Counted from the first letter of the stretch, positions 15,937 through 25,874 are shown. The stretch: 64,000 nt of DNA from Dolichospermum sp. FACHB-1091 (GCF_014697585.1 NZ_JACJSB010000008.1:1-64000), one strand, 5' to 3'. A program made the numbers and translations. Notes: generated by a model not told the origin, from the sequence alone.

Positions 15937-18900
15937 ATGAACTCACAGAAACTACAACCCAGAGAATCATTAAATAAAGCATTTCTGAAAATCAATCCCT
16001 TTAGAAATGATATTGAAACTTTCAAAAAACATTTAAAAAATCTAATTGCAAAAATTAACGAATCTGAATCAGAGGAATTTCATAAAAACCTCATTGCTGA
16101 TTTTTTAAAGAACACATATTACAGTTCTAATCACTTTATTAATACTAAAGGACGAAATGACCTGGTTATTCATAATGGTCAAGACCCTAAAACCAGTGTT
16201 GGTGTAATTTTAGAAGTTAAAAAGCCAACAAATAAAAGCGAAATGCTCAAAATTGATAATTTAAACACTAAAGCATTTCAGGAATTAGTTTTATATTTTC
16301 TCAGAGAACGTTTAACTGAAAAAAATCTAGAACTGAAATATTTAATAGCAACTAATATCTACGAATGGTTTATTTTTGATGCTCAATATTTTGATAAATT
16401 ATTTCAGGAAAATAAAACCCTAGTTCAACAATTTAAAGATTTTACCGACGGAAGATTAATAAGTAAAAAAACTGATTTTTTTTATCAAGAAATTGCTCAA
16501 ACTGCTATTACCAAAATTGCAGATAAAATCACTTTTACCCATTTTGATATTCGAGAATATCAAGAATATTTACAACCTGGAGAAAATCCTGATGATCATA
16601 AATTAATTCTACTGTTTAAATTACTTTCTCCAGAACATTTATTAAAGTTACCTTTCGCAAATGATAGTAATACTCTTGATAAAGGATTTTATCATGAGTT
16701 ATTACATATTATCGGTTTAACAGAAGTTAAAGAAGGTGGTAAAAAACTCATTCAACGCAAAAAATCAAATGATAGAAATACAGGTTCACTTATTGAAAAT
16801 GCTATTGTCCAACTTGATAGTTTAGATAAAATTTCTCAAGTCAAAGAACCAGAACAATTTGGAGAAACTGACCAATTACAACTTTTTAATGTTGGTTTAG
16901 AATTAGCAATTACTTGGGTAAATAGAATCCTCTTTCTCAAACTATTAGAAGCACAATTAATTAAATATCATCAAAATGATCTAGCTTGGGGATTTTTGAA
17001 TTTAAATCAGGTGCAAAATTATGATGATCTTAATAGTCTATTTTTTAGTGTATTAGCACGAAAACCAGAAGACAGAAACGAGGGTTTTAAAAACAAATTT
17101 GCTCATGTTCCTTATTTAAATAGTTCTTTATTTGAACCTACGGAAATGGAACAAGCAACGATTTTTATTAGTAATTTGAGAAATGAGAAATTACAAATTT
17201 TCTCTGCTACTGTCTTAAAAGATAATAACGGGAAAAAACGATTTGGTGAAATTAACGCTTTAGAATATTTATTTGAATTTCTGGACGCTTATGATTTTAG
17301 TAGTGAAACTGGGGAAGAAATTCAAGAGGAGAATAAAAGATTAATTAATGCGTCTGTACTGGGTTTAATTTTCGAGAAAATTAATGGTTATCAAGACGGT
17401 TCTTTCTTTACTCCTGGTTTTATGACTATGTATATGTGTCGGGAAACAATTAGAAGAGCGGTTGTACAAAAGTTTAATGAAATTAAAGGTTGGAATTGTG
17501 AAAATATTGATGATTTATATGATAAGATAGAGGATAAAAAAGATGCTAATAGGATTATTAATAGTTTAAAAATATGTGATCCTGCGGTAGGTTCAGGACA
17601 TTTTTTAGTTTCGGCTTTGAATGAAATTATCGCAATTAAAAGCGAATTAAAAATTTTATTGGATAGGGAAGGTAAAAGATTAAAGGAATATCAGATTGAA
17701 GTTGTGAATGATGAGTTAATAATTACAGATGAAGATGGTTTATTATTTGAGTATAATCCTAAAAGTCAGGAAAGTCAACGGGTTCAGGAAACTTTGTTTG
17801 ATGAGAAACAAAGGATTATTGAAGGTTGTTTATTTGGGGTGGATATTAACTCTAATTCTGTGAAAATATGTCAGTTGCGGTTATGGGTTGAACTTTTGAA
17901 AAATGCTTATTATAAGACCTCACCCCTAACCCCTCTCCTACAAGGAGAGGGGAATATGAGAGAGTTGGAGACTTTACCTAATATTGATATTAATATTAAA
18001 TGTGGTAATTCTTTAATTAGTCGTTTTGCTTTAGATAGTGATTTGCGACAAGCTTTAAATAAAAGTAAATACAGTATAGAAAGTTATAGAAATGCTGTTA
18101 AAACCTATCGCAATGCTGAAAATAAGGAGCAAAAACGGGAAATGAAAAAAATGATTGCTGATATTAAGGGTAATTTTAAAATAACATTACAAGGAAGTGA
18201 TCCAAATAAGACTAAATTAAGAAAATTAGAGGGTGAGGTTGAGAATTTGGAGGGTCAAACTTTTTTGATTCCAGAAACTAAAGCTGAGAAAACAAAACGG
18301 GAGAAAAAAATTGCTAAGTTGAATAATGAAATTGATAAATTAAAACTTGAGATTGAGGATATAGAAAATGGTAGAATGTATGAAAATGCTTTAGAATGGC
18401 GCTTTGAATTTCCTGAAGTGTTAAATAATGATGGTGTTTTTATTGGTTTTGATGTGGTTATTGGAAATCCTCCTTATGGGTTATTTCCTTCCAAATCAGA
18501 ATTAGTCTTATTGATTAATAAATATAATTATCTAGGTATAAATAATTCCCTAAAAGACAGCTATTTTACATTCTGCTTATTAGGTTTAAAGGATATTTTA
18601 AAAGCTCATGGATACCTATGTTATATAATACCTAATACTTGGAAATTAATTGATGTAGCACAGCAGTTTAGACAGACTTTAATTAGTGAGTTTTATTTTT
18701 TGGGTATAGATGAATTTAATACAAAAATCTTTGATGAAGCGACGGTAGACTGTGATATTATCTTGATTCAAAAAAATAAATTAGCAGAATATAATGTAAA
18801 CATAAAACTGAGAAATAGAAATATAGTCGAGCGTGTCAATATTCTATCAAAAAATACTTTATTAGAACGGCGATTTTTTAATTTCTCACTTCATGAGAAG

Positions 18901-19614
18901 CAAATATTGTTATTAGATAAAATTCAATCATGCTCCTTCTTAGTAAAAGATTACTTTGAAATAAAAAATGGTGTTAAACCTTACGAAGTTGGTAAAGGTT
19001 ATCCACCACAGACGAAAAAAATATTAGATGAAAAACCTTATACTGCTGAAACTAAATTAAATGATAAATTTCAGCCATTAATAGGTGGACGTTATTTTCA
19101 TAAATATGTGATTTTATGGAATGAAAATTTCTGGATAAGTTATGGTCAATGGCTCGCAGCACCCAGAGAAGAATCAATATTTCAAGCCAAAGAAAAACTA
19201 ATTTTCAGACAGACTAGTGATCAAATAATTGGAACTTTGATTTCCTCTGGATTTATCATACGGAATAACGTTCATATTATTCTCAAAAAAGATGAAAAGT
19301 TTGATATTTTCGATCTTAAATATCTGCTAAGTATCTTAAACTCAAAATTAGTTGATTTTGTTTACACTAGTATCAATCCAGAAAGGGGAGAAGCTTTAGC
19401 AGAGGTCAAAGCATTTCATTTAGGAATGTTACCCTTTTATCCACTTTCTAGAAAAGATCAATTTCCTCTGATTAAAATAGTTAATCAAATTCTCACTGCT
19501 AAAAAATCAGATCCAAAAGCAGATACAACCACATTAGAAACAGAAATAGATCAACTAGTTTATCAACTTTATGAATTAACACCAGAGGAAATTCAAATCA
19601 TAGAAAATACCTAA
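15937..19614 (+). CDS. Type IIG/Eco57I-like restriction-methyltransferase
   Basis: A single 1225-residue protein. Residues ~80-110 (GRNDLVIHNGQ ... VILEVKKPTN) show Asp ... Glu-Val-Lys of a PD-(D/E)XK nuclease. AdoMet motif I is DPAVGSGHFLVS (~548) and the N6-adenine/N4-cytosine catalytic motif is NPPYG (~844). The C-terminal third should carry target recognition. Nuclease plus methylase in one chain fits type IIG enzymes, which cut beside the site they methylate. Residues ~661-672 (SPLTPLLQGEG) are encoded by an inserted palindromic repeat and sit between the two methylase motifs. A Lys/Glu coiled-coil insert (~715-815) separates motifs further. The recognition site is unknown. No neighbour partner is needed. 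Confidence 0.88.
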   Translation: MNSQKLQPRESLNKAFLKINPFRNDIETFKKHLKNLIAKINESESEEFHKNLIADFLKNTYYSSNHFINTKGRNDLVIHNGQDPKTSVGVILEVKKPTNKSEMLKIDNLNTKAFQELVLYFLRERLTEKNLELKYLIATNIYEWFIFDAQYFDKLFQENKTLVQQFKDFTDGRLISKKTDFFYQEIAQTAITKIADKITFTHFDIREYQEYLQPGENPDDHKLILLFKLLSPEHLLKLPFANDSNTLDKGFYHELLHIIGLTEVKEGGKKLIQRKKSNDRNTGSLIENAIVQLDSLDKISQVKEPEQFGETDQLQLFNVGLELAITWVNRILFLKLLEAQLIKYHQNDLAWGFLNLNQVQNYDDLNSLFFSVLARKPEDRNEGFKNKFAHVPYLNSSLFEPTEMEQATIFISNLRNEKLQIFSATVLKDNNGKKRFGEINALEYLFEFLDAYDFSSETGEEIQEENKRLINASVLGLIFEKINGYQDGSFFTPGFMTMYMCRETIRRAVVQKFNEIKGWNCENIDDLYDKIEDKKDANRIINSLKICDPAVGSGHFLVSALNEIIAIKSELKILLDREGKRLKEYQIEVVNDELIITDEDGLLFEYNPKSQESQRVQETLFDEKQRIIEGCLFGVDINSNSVKICQLRLWVELLKNAYYKTSPLTPLLQGEGNMRELETLPNIDINIKCGNSLISRFALDSDLRQALNKSKYSIESYRNAVKTYRNAENKEQKREMKKMIADIKGNFKITLQGSDPNKTKLRKLEGEVENLEGQTFLIPETKAEKTKREKKIAKLNNEIDKLKLEIEDIENGRMYENALEWRFEFPEVLNNDGVFIGFDVVIGNPPYGLFPSKSELVLLINKYNYLGINNSLKDSYFTFCLLGLKDILKAHGYLCYIIPNTWKLIDVAQQFRQTLISEFYFLGIDEFNTKIFDEATVDCDIILIQKNKLAEYNVNIKLRNRNIVERVNILSKNTLLERRFFNFSLHEKQILLLDKIQSCSFLVKDYFEIKNGVKPYEVGKGYPPQTKKILDEKPYTAETKLNDKFQPLIGGRYFHKYVILWNENFWISYGQWLAAPREESIFQAKEKLIFRQTSDQIIGTLISSGFIIRNNVHIILKKDEKFDIFDLKYLLSILNSKLVDFVYTSINPERGEALAEVKAFHLGMLPFYPLSRKDQFPLIKIVNQILTAKKSDPKADTTTLETEIDQLVYQLYELTPEEIQIIENT
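17930..17952. repeat. Palindromic repeat inside the type IIG gene
   Basis: CCCCTCTCCT-ACA-AGGAGAGGGG is a perfect 10-pair hairpin, preceded by CCTCACCCCTAA. It is GC-rich in otherwise AT-rich coding DNA and is translated in frame as part of SPLTPLLQGEG. I know this repeat as a widespread intergenic element of cyanobacteria; here it is embedded in a gene without breaking the frame. Confidence 0.85.
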
Positions 19615-19637
19615 TAACGTAAGTTGATAGTAGATAC

Positions 19638-19672
19638 GTAGGGTGTGTTAGCGACAGCGTAACGCACCCTAC
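19638..19672. repeat. GTAGGGTGTGTTA inverted repeat
   Basis: GTAGGGTGTGTTA and TAACGCACCCTAC are 13-base arms (one mismatch) around GCGACAGCG, 24 bases after the restriction gene. It is a familiar cyanobacterial dispersed palindrome. It might stabilise or end the transcript, but no T-run follows. Confidence 0.75.
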
Positions 19673-19763
19673 AATACCCGCAAAATTTAGGTATCTTGTT
19701 TTTCATCACTAATTTAGTATAGTCAAGCAGATAAAATACCTGCTTAACCTGACCATTAATCCT

Positions 19764-20393
19764 TTACTCTTCCGTTTGCTGCTTCACTTCGCGGGACTCC
19801 AACCAAATTGGGATAACAATGACAGCAACTAAAATAAGTAACGCCAAAATTGCAAATTTACTTACCCAGGCCACCAATTGTTCCAGGGAAATAATTCTTC
19901 CCGCAAAAAAAGCTAAAGTCACCATGACACTACCCCACGCAGTCGCCCCAGCTACATTATAAATCAGGAATTTACCAAAGGGCATTTCCGCTATACCTGC
20001 AAGTGGTGAAGCAAAAATTCGCAATAAGGCAAAAAAGCGGCCAAAAAATACAGCTTTAGCGGCGTTTTCGGTAAATTGATCCTTAATACTCAACAGTCGT
20101 ACCTCTGAAATGCGGAAAATCTTCCCAGCTTGCAGCAGAAAAGGCCAACCACCCACTCTACCTATCCAATAGCCGCAATTACCACCAATTACAGCCCCTC
20201 CGACTGCATTACCAAGAACCAGCCAATAATTTAATTCATTGCTACCAGCCAAAAAACCACCAACAATGGTTACGGTTTCCCCAGGAAGAGGAATACCTAA
20301 ATTTTCTAGCAATATTCCCAAAAAAATCGCTAAATAACCATAATTATGAGCAATTTCTTGGATGTTTTCTAGTGAAATTAGCTCAAAAGACAT
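19764..20393 (-). CDS. DedA-family membrane protein
   Basis: A 209-residue integral membrane protein of the DedA (SNARE-associated/VTT) family, with four or five hydrophobic stretches. Hallmarks are ENLGIPLPGET near residue 30 and FFGRFFALLRIFASPLAGIA with the conserved arginines in the middle, then FLIYNVAGATAWG. Bacterial DedA proteins are linked to undecaprenyl-phosphate and phospholipid flipping and to membrane potential. The protein is monocistronic here. Its exact lipid substrate cannot be told. Confidence 0.9.
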   Translation of the reverse strand: MSFELISLENIQEIAHNYGYLAIFLGILLENLGIPLPGETVTIVGGFLAGSNELNYWLVLGNAVGGAVIGGNCGYWIGRVGGWPFLLQAGKIFRISEVRLLSIKDQFTENAAKAVFFGRFFALLRIFASPLAGIAEMPFGKFLIYNVAGATAWGSVMVTLAFFAGRIISLEQLVAWVSKFAILALLILVAVIVIPIWLESREVKQQTEE

Positions 20394-20699
20394 CCGCTAC
20401 CACCGAGTTTACAAATTTTTACCTGTACCATATCTTTGCTTATTTTTGGTGAGAGTGTCAAACTATTTAAGTCAAATTATTTCAATAATGATAAGTTTGT
20501 TACTGAAATTGGCAAAGAATTATGCCTATACTAGAAAAACATATCAACAAATTATACGATATAAATACTGAAAATTTTTTCTAGCCGCGTTGCTGTTAAT
20601 GCAGGTAAATTTGCGAAAATAGTCATTTTGCGGTTGAATTATAAACAGTATTAATGTCAGTTTTTTCTTTCTTAGTGTTTCAAATACTCGGTTAAATTT
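20394..20699. other. AT-rich noncoding gap
   Basis: 306 bases between divergent dedA and the STAS gene; it must carry both promoters. No repeat or convincing small gene is seen. Confidence 0.5.
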
Positions 20700-21053
20700 A
20701 TGACTCTTACACAAGAACGCCAAGTGATTTTGTTTAAACCCCAGGGTAGTATAGACCTAGACAGTGGTACGAACTTGAGTGAACAAATGGACCAAATTAA
20801 ACCTCAAGGCCATCAACTTTGGGTTATAGATTTAGCAGATGTAGATTTTATGGATAGTTCTGGATTAGTTCCCCTTGTCAAGGGTCTGACTACAGCGCGT
20901 AAAAGTGGTTGTCGGTTAGTTCTTTGCAATGTCAAAGCCCCTGTGAAGTTGATTTTGGAACTGACCCAACTTGATTCAGTATTTGAAATTTTCCCAAATT
21001 ATGAAGATATTTTTACTTCCGCTCAAGATCAACAGTCGTTATTAGCAAGCTAA
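20700..21053 (+). CDS. STAS-domain anti-sigma factor antagonist
   Basis: A 117-residue single STAS domain, SpoIIAA/RsbV type. VIDLADVDFMDSSGLVPLVK carries the serine (DSSG) that is phosphorylated by an anti-sigma kinase in this family. In cyanobacteria such proteins belong to partner-switch circuits with PP2C phosphatases and HATPase kinases. No kinase or phosphatase gene is next to it, so its partners are elsewhere. Confidence 0.9.
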   Translation: MTLTQERQVILFKPQGSIDLDSGTNLSEQMDQIKPQGHQLWVIDLADVDFMDSSGLVPLVKGLTTARKSGCRLVLCNVKAPVKLILELTQLDSVFEIFPNYEDIFTSAQDQQSLLAS

Positions 21054-21084
21054 TTTACAGTATTTTCTCCATAAATACTTATAA

Positions 21085-21116
21085 GCCGCAGTATCTAAAA
21101 GTCTAGACACTGCGGC
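21085..21116. terminator. Shared hairpin between convergent genes
   Basis: GCCGCAGT and ACTGCGGC form an eight-pair perfect stem between the ends of the STAS gene (+) and the coiled-coil gene (-). Its place between converging transcripts fits a two-way terminator, but no long T-run follows on either strand. Confidence 0.5.
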
Positions 21117-21152
21117 ATAGAGGTTTTGACGAGGAAAACACAGTCACAAATT

Positions 21153-21719
21153 TTAGGTGTTTTGAGGAGCAGATATATGATCTGTTGCAACTTCTGAACG
21201 AGGAAAAGTAGGTAAATCAAGACCACCATGATTTGTGTGGCGGTTTTTGAGTGCTAAACGATAACTTACACTTTGTAATTCGGCTTGTAATTGGCGATTT
21301 TCCTTTTGTAATATTACTACCTGATCTCGCACTGGTTTTATGCGTTCTTCAAACTTACGGCGGTAAATTTGGGGTAATTCCTCTACTACCTGCTCTAGCA
21401 TTCTATTTCGATCAGTTAGGTTTTGCACTGACTGTCGTAGTTGGTAAATTTCGGTATCACGAGTCCTAATTTCCTCTTCGTAGCATCTCACCTGCTCTTC
21501 CACAGATTGAAGTTTATCTCTTAACACCTGCAATTGACTCAAATCTATCCCTGGATCAGTTTGTGGCGGTGTAAAGTTAGTCTTACTCTTGGCCAGCCGG
21601 AATAGCTCTTGAGATAATTGCTCTACTAATTGATCTCGCAGTTGTAACTCTTCTCGCAACCGGGACATTTCGGTAGAGAGTTCTGGAATGTTTGGTATAT
21701 CAGATTGGTTCACAGTCAC
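21153..21719 (-). CDS. Conserved coiled-coil protein
   Basis: A 188-residue protein. Residues ~15-45 and ~65-155 are heptad-rich (LRDKLQSVEEQVRCYEEEI, then IYQLRQSVQNLTDRNRMLE), with a Pro/Thr-rich break between them (NFTPPQTDP) and a disordered tail. No catalytic domain or membrane segment. I recognise it only as a cyanobacterial coiled-coil protein of unknown function, possibly structural or cell-division related. It lies 160 bases upstream of the end of no other gene on its strand and seems monocistronic. Confidence 0.7.
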   Translation of the reverse strand: MTVNQSDIPNIPELSTEMSRLREELQLRDQLVEQLSQELFRLAKSKTNFTPPQTDPGIDLSQLQVLRDKLQSVEEQVRCYEEEIRTRDTEIYQLRQSVQNLTDRNRMLEQVVEELPQIYRRKFEERIKPVRDQVVILQKENRQLQAELQSVSYRLALKNRHTNHGGLDLPTFPRSEVATDHISAPQNT

Positions 21720-21880
21720 TTATACCCCTTGTATATAACTGTGATATTAACATTCCCGTTGTTTAAAAATATCCTGAATTTCCAGTTTACTGAAACTATT
21801 GACTATATCTGTATTTTTATACCATTACCTACCGATGAGGTAGGTGAACGGCTGATACTTGTCACCTAAAAATGTTGTTA

Positions 21881-22204
21881 TTAGGCTGCTGCTTCTGCTT
21901 CTACTTTCTGCTTAGGAACTTCTTGCTTAACTGTCATATAGCGAATTACTTCTTCGCTTAATCTCATGGCGCGTTCCATAATAGCGATCGCAGTTCCAGG
22001 TCCAGTATAATTCATTTGCACATAAACGCCGTCACGATGCTTTTTAATTTCATAAGCCAGACGACGCTTACCACGGTTTTGAATTTCAATATTCTCAGCG
22101 CCGTTTTCCCGAATCAAGTTTTCATATTTGGCAATTTGTTGTACTATTTGCTCATCTCCCAAATCAGGACGCAGAATGTACATCGTTTCGTAAACTGTGG
22201 TCAT
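21881..22204 (-). CDS. rpsF: 30S ribosomal protein S6
   Basis: 107 residues: [20 protein letters not shown] start, [20 protein letters not shown] core, ending in a charged Ala/Glu tail. S6 binds 16S rRNA in the small-subunit platform with S18. I chose ATG 22204, which gives the canonical start and has AAGGTGAA about nine bases upstream; an in-frame ATG at 22258 would place that site inside the gene. It stands alone here rather than with rpsR, as is usual in cyanobacteria. Confidence 0.96.
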   Translation of the reverse strand: MTTVYETMYILRPDLGDEQIVQQIAKYENLIRENGAENIEIQNRGKRRLAYEIKKHRDGVYVQMNYTGPGTAIAIMERAMRLSEEVIRYMTVKQEVPKQKVEAEAAA

Positions 22205-22497
22205 ATTCGTTAATTCACCTTTTGGACAAAATGGCTGAAGAGGTGTTAATTCATACAAATACTGCTGTTAGCGATACTTTGATTAATCAACTTCTCAAAC
22301 AACAAGGAATTTTGACAATTTTTTAGCTATTCTATGTTAGCACAATTTTCCCCAATATTCCTTTCCTGCTCAACTTTATTTTTGGAGTAAATTTAGGAGG
22401 TTTTGCGTATTTATCTTATAATGTAACCAGTTTTCAATGACAATCATTAGTCAAATCCTGGTTTAATAAAGCAGATTTAAGGATATTCATTCAGGTT

Positions 22498-23271
22498 ATG
22501 GCGCAGCGATATGTGCGAGTTCAAAGTCAAGAAGGTAAAATTTATTATGGGTTGCTCCAGTTATCCCAGAATGTGGAAGTGCTAGACGCTCCACCCTGGT
22601 TGCATGGTCAACCTACGGATTTAACCCTAGAACCCAACTGTTATACAATTCTAGCCCCCTGTGCGCCTTCCAAAATTGTCGCCGTGGGGAGGAATTATGT
22701 TGATCATGCAGCGGAAATGGGAGCGTCAGTACCGGTTGAACCGCTTATATTTCTGAAACCGCCTACATCTGTAATTGCGTCAGATAGAGAAATTAAATAT
22801 CCCCACCAATCTCAAAGGGTGGACTATGAAGGAGAGTTGGCCGTTGTGATTGGCGATCGCACAACTAATTGTAGCCCAGATCAAGCCCAAAGTAAAATTT
22901 GGGGTTACACCATTGCCAATGATGTCACAGCCAGGGATTTACAACAAAAAGACCACCAATGGACAAGAGCTAAAGGTTTTGATACTTTTTGTCCTCTTGG
23001 TCCTTGGATTGTCCGAGAATTAAACCCAGGAGCTAAATTACAGACTTTTTTGAATGATCATCCCCAGCCCGTCCAATCTGCTTGTATTGATCAAATGGTA
23101 TTTTCCCCAGATTTTTTGGTGTCTTATATCAGTCAAGTGATGACTTTATTACCTGGGGATATAGTATTAACTGGTACACCTATGGGTGTAGGAGCTTTGC
23201 AAATAGGCGATCGCATCTGTATAGAAATAGAAGGTATTGGTCGCCTAGAAAACACAGTTATCCGCAGTTAA
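22498..23271 (+). CDS. Fumarylacetoacetate hydrolase-family enzyme
   Basis: A 257-residue FAH-fold protein. Metal-binding acidic residues are in VDYEGELAVVIGD and YTIANDVTARDLQ; PLIFLKPPTSVI and VLTGTPMGVG are also typical. The family includes acylpyruvases, oxaloacetate decarboxylases and 2-hydroxyhepta-2,4-diene-1,7-dioate isomerases; the exact substrate is not predictable. It is convergent with the Tic20 gene, whose end is only three bases away. Confidence 0.88.
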   Translation: MAQRYVRVQSQEGKIYYGLLQLSQNVEVLDAPPWLHGQPTDLTLEPNCYTILAPCAPSKIVAVGRNYVDHAAEMGASVPVEPLIFLKPPTSVIASDREIKYPHQSQRVDYEGELAVVIGDRTTNCSPDQAQSKIWGYTIANDVTARDLQQKDHQWTRAKGFDTFCPLGPWIVRELNPGAKLQTFLNDHPQPVQSACIDQMVFSPDFLVSYISQVMTLLPGDIVLTGTPMGVGALQIGDRICIEIEGIGRLENTVIRS

Positions 23272-23274
23272 TCT

Positions 23275-23751
23275 TTAGCGTACCTGCATATAAACAGCAT
23301 CGGAAATTGCCGGAATTTCCGCATATTTCCCCATTAACGACTGAGCGACGCAATAAACAACCGCTGCTACTATTCCCATAAAAATGGTTGTATAGAGTGT
23401 TTGCATAGCAAATCCACTACCAGGAACGAATTTGACAATATCAGTCAAAATGCTACATAAAAAGATCACAATATCTAAAATGATGGCTTGCATGGTGTTA
23501 AAACGAATAAAATGACTAATTTTCTCGTTTCTCACCACTAAAAGCCACAAAGCAAAGAAAATAATCATTCCTGCATAGGGAATACCAGAGTAAATTCTTA
23601 ACAGAGGTAAAAGCGGTAAAAATATCAGTTTCAGCAGTGGAAAATCATTGAGAAAGAACTGACCGAAGGCAAACACCTCAATTAAAGGCAATAAATAAGG
23701 TAAACAAGCGAAAATTCGATCAGGGAAAGTTGTAGACCCGCGCCAAGACAT
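23275..23751 (-). CDS. Tic20-family membrane protein
   Basis: A 158-residue protein with four hydrophobic segments. The start MSWRGSTTFPDRIFACLPYL and the segment NEKISHFIRFNTMQAIILDI match Tic20, the plastid inner-envelope import component; cyanobacterial homologues have no settled function. Length fits the family. It is monocistronic and convergent with the FAH gene. Confidence 0.85.
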   Translation of the reverse strand: MSWRGSTTFPDRIFACLPYLLPLIEVFAFGQFFLNDFPLLKLIFLPLLPLLRIYSGIPYAGMIIFFALWLLVVRNEKISHFIRFNTMQAIILDIVIFLCSILTDIVKFVPGSGFAMQTLYTTIFMGIVAAVVYCVAQSLMGKYAEIPAISDAVYMQVR

Positions 23752-23831
23752 TTTATATTCTCCTGTGGCTAAATTTCAACAGCTATTGAGCTTAGGATAA
23801 CGCAGATGCTTGATCTTGATAACGAATCCAA

Positions 23832-24029
23832 TTATTCTATATTGGCAACCCGAAAACCCATCATACACTCATATTGCTCTGGCTGTTGTTGGGTAAAATT
23901 ATTAATTGCTTGACCACAGCGCAGTTTTCCCCCACTCCAGCGAGGTTGTCCCTTACCATTTGCCAATAAACAAGACTGACAAACTGTTTCTGGGCTAAGG
24001 ATTTGATTATCGGTGAAAATAACTAACAT
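23832..24029 (-). CDS. Small Cys-rich conserved protein
   Basis: 65 residues with four cysteines, including CQSC early and two single cysteines later (KLRCGQ, YECMMG). The spacing would allow a small metal site, but I cannot name the family. The upstream region holds TTTTGTTATAATTAGGAG with an AGGAG about 20 bases before the ATG, too far to be decisive. The gene looks conserved in cyanobacteria. Confidence 0.5.
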   Translation of the reverse strand: MLVIFTDNQILSPETVCQSCLLANGKGQPRWSGGKLRCGQAINNFTQQQPEQYECMMGFRVANIE

Positions 24030-24473
24030 CTAAATCCCTTTTTGTTATAATTAGGAGAAATTTATATGAATGATTTAGGAAATGATTGATAAAAAATTCT
24101 GGCAACCTTAGAAGGCTGCTAAATGTACTGGATTTGATTGTATCTTAGATGTCTAAAATTTTTGTTAAATTGAGTACCAAAAAATACATAAATTTAGATC
24201 ACCACATTTACTAAAATCAAAAATTCCTATATGATCACATTTCTATCTCTCTAAAGAACTTCAGCCTAAATTCTGATCATAGACAGGTTGCCCGGTAACT
24301 TTGCTTGCATTTAATTTGTATGATTCTAGCGGGCAAGGAATTTGTATGATTCTAGCGGGCAAGATGCCCGCACCACAACATCTAGCCAGATGAGGATTAT
24401 AAAATTTAGAGGCTTAATAGCTTAGGTTTAACCGTGATCTCGATTTTTACCAAATTCCCTAAGGATAATCAAA
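24030..24473. other. glyA upstream region with repeats
   Basis: About 440 bases between the divergent Cys-rich gene and glyA. It contains a 26-base-period repeat (listed separately). No small gene is seen. In some bacteria glyA is riboswitch-controlled, but I could not recognise a glycine or THF riboswitch here. Confidence 0.5.
24313..24371. repeat. Two 25-bp direct copies ending in a hairpin
   Basis: AATTTGTATGATTCTAGCGG plus GCAAG occurs at 24313-24337 and again at 24339-24363. The second copy runs into GCGGGCA-AG-ATGCCCGC-like pairing (24355-24371), a seven-pair stem. The GCGGGCAAGATGCCCGCACC unit is a known-looking cyanobacterial dispersed repeat; the upstream half-copy suggests slippage duplication. 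Confidence 0.8.
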
Positions 24474-25763
24474 GTGACCAAAACTAACTCAGACTTCTTA
24501 AAAAATTCAGACCCTACCATTAACGAACTAATTAATCAAGAACTACAGCGACAACGTGATCACTTAGAATTAATTGCCAGTGAAAACTTTACCTCCCCTG
24601 CCGTATTAGCCGCCCAAGGTTCAGTATTGACCAATAAATACGCAGAAGGACTACCAGGTAAACGTTATTACGGCGGTTGTGAATTTGTTGACAAAATTGA
24701 ACAAATAGCCATTGACCGAGCTAAACTGTTATTTGGCGCTGCCCATGCCAATGTCCAACCTCATTCTGGGGCGCAAGCTAATTTTGCCGTTTTCCTGACA
24801 TTGTTAAAACCAGGAGACACAATTATGGGTATGGACTTGTCTCATGGGGGACATCTTACCCACGGTTCACCGGTGAATGTTTCTGGTAAATGGTTTCAAG
24901 TTCGTCATTATGGTGTCAGCAAAGAAACCGAACAATTAGACTATGATCAAATTCGGGATTTAGCTATTAAAGAACGGCCTAAACTGTTAATTTGTGGTTA
25001 TTCAGCCTATCCCCGGATTATTGACTTTGAAAAATTCCGCAGTATTGCTGATGAAGTTGGCGCTTATTTACTCGCTGATATTGCTCATATTGCGGGTTTA
25101 GTCGCTACAGGTCATCATCCTAACCCCCTACCTTATTGTGATGTCGTCACCACCACAACCCATAAAACCTTACGTGGCCCCCGTGGCGGCTTGATTTTGA
25201 CTCGTGATCCAGAATTGGGAGAAAAGCTGGATAAATCAGTTTTCCCAGGAACTCAAGGGGGACCTTTAGAACACGTCATTGCTGGTAAAGCCGTGGCATT
25301 TGGTGAAGCTCTTAAACCTGAGTTTACACAATATTCTGCCCAAGTTGTTGAAAACGCCCGCGCTTTAGCTACCCAACTGCAAAACAGAGGCTTTAAATTA
25401 GTATCTGATGGCACAGATAATCATTTAATGTTAGTAGATTTACGTTGTATTGACATGACTGGGAAAAAAGGAGATCAGCTAGTCAGCACCGTTAATATCA
25501 CCGCCAACAAGAATACAGTTCCCTTTGATACTAAATCGCCTTTTGTTACCAGTGGTTTAAGATTAGGTTCTCCCGCTATGACTACCAGGGGTTTAGGTGT
25601 GGCAGAATTTACCGAAATTGGTAATATTATTGCAGATCGGTTACTTTCTCCAGATTCAGAAATAGTAACTGCGGATTGTTTGAGACGAGTTGCGACATTG
25701 TGCGATCGCTTTCCATTATATCCTCACATAGAAATTCCTGTACCAGTTTCTGTGACTAGATAA
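24474..25763 (+). CDS. glyA: Serine hydroxymethyltransferase
   Basis: A 429-residue PLP enzyme that converts serine and tetrahydrofolate to glycine and 5,10-methylene-THF. Signature [13 protein letters not shown] near the N-terminus, the YYGGCEFVD segment, [13 protein letters not shown], and the PLP-lysine motif [16 protein letters not shown]. It starts with GTG at 24474 (GTGACCAAAACT), since no ATG lies upstream in frame; AAGGA lies about 11 bases before it. Monocistronic. Confidence 0.96.
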   Translation: MTKTNSDFLKNSDPTINELINQELQRQRDHLELIASENFTSPAVLAAQGSVLTNKYAEGLPGKRYYGGCEFVDKIEQIAIDRAKLLFGAAHANVQPHSGAQANFAVFLTLLKPGDTIMGMDLSHGGHLTHGSPVNVSGKWFQVRHYGVSKETEQLDYDQIRDLAIKERPKLLICGYSAYPRIIDFEKFRSIADEVGAYLLADIAHIAGLVATGHHPNPLPYCDVVTTTTHKTLRGPRGGLILTRDPELGEKLDKSVFPGTQGGPLEHVIAGKAVAFGEALKPEFTQYSAQVVENARALATQLQNRGFKLVSDGTDNHLMLVDLRCIDMTGKKGDQLVSTVNITANKNTVPFDTKSPFVTSGLRLGSPAMTTRGLGVAEFTEIGNIIADRLLSPDSEIVTADCLRRVATLCDRFPLYPHIEIPVPVSVTR

Positions 25764-25769
25764 TGAGTA

Positions 25770-25790
25770 TTCCCAGTCTGAGACTGGGAA
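25770..25790. repeat. TTCCCAGTCT palindrome after glyA
   Basis: TTCCCAGTCT-G-AGACTGGGAA, a perfect ten-pair stem six bases after the glyA stop. Followed by CGAGATTTTC. It may serve as a weak terminator, but the same palindrome is a common dispersed repeat in cyanobacteria. Confidence 0.75.
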
Positions 25791-25874
25791 CGAGATTTTC
25801 AATGGGTATTAATTTAGACTTTGGAAACCTCCTCTGATAATATTCCTCAATAATTACCAGGAATCATGACTTGA

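Noticed and set aside
24030-24473. Glycine or THF riboswitch upstream of glyA
   Set aside because: I could not find the conserved cores or tandem aptamer form; only repeats are visible.
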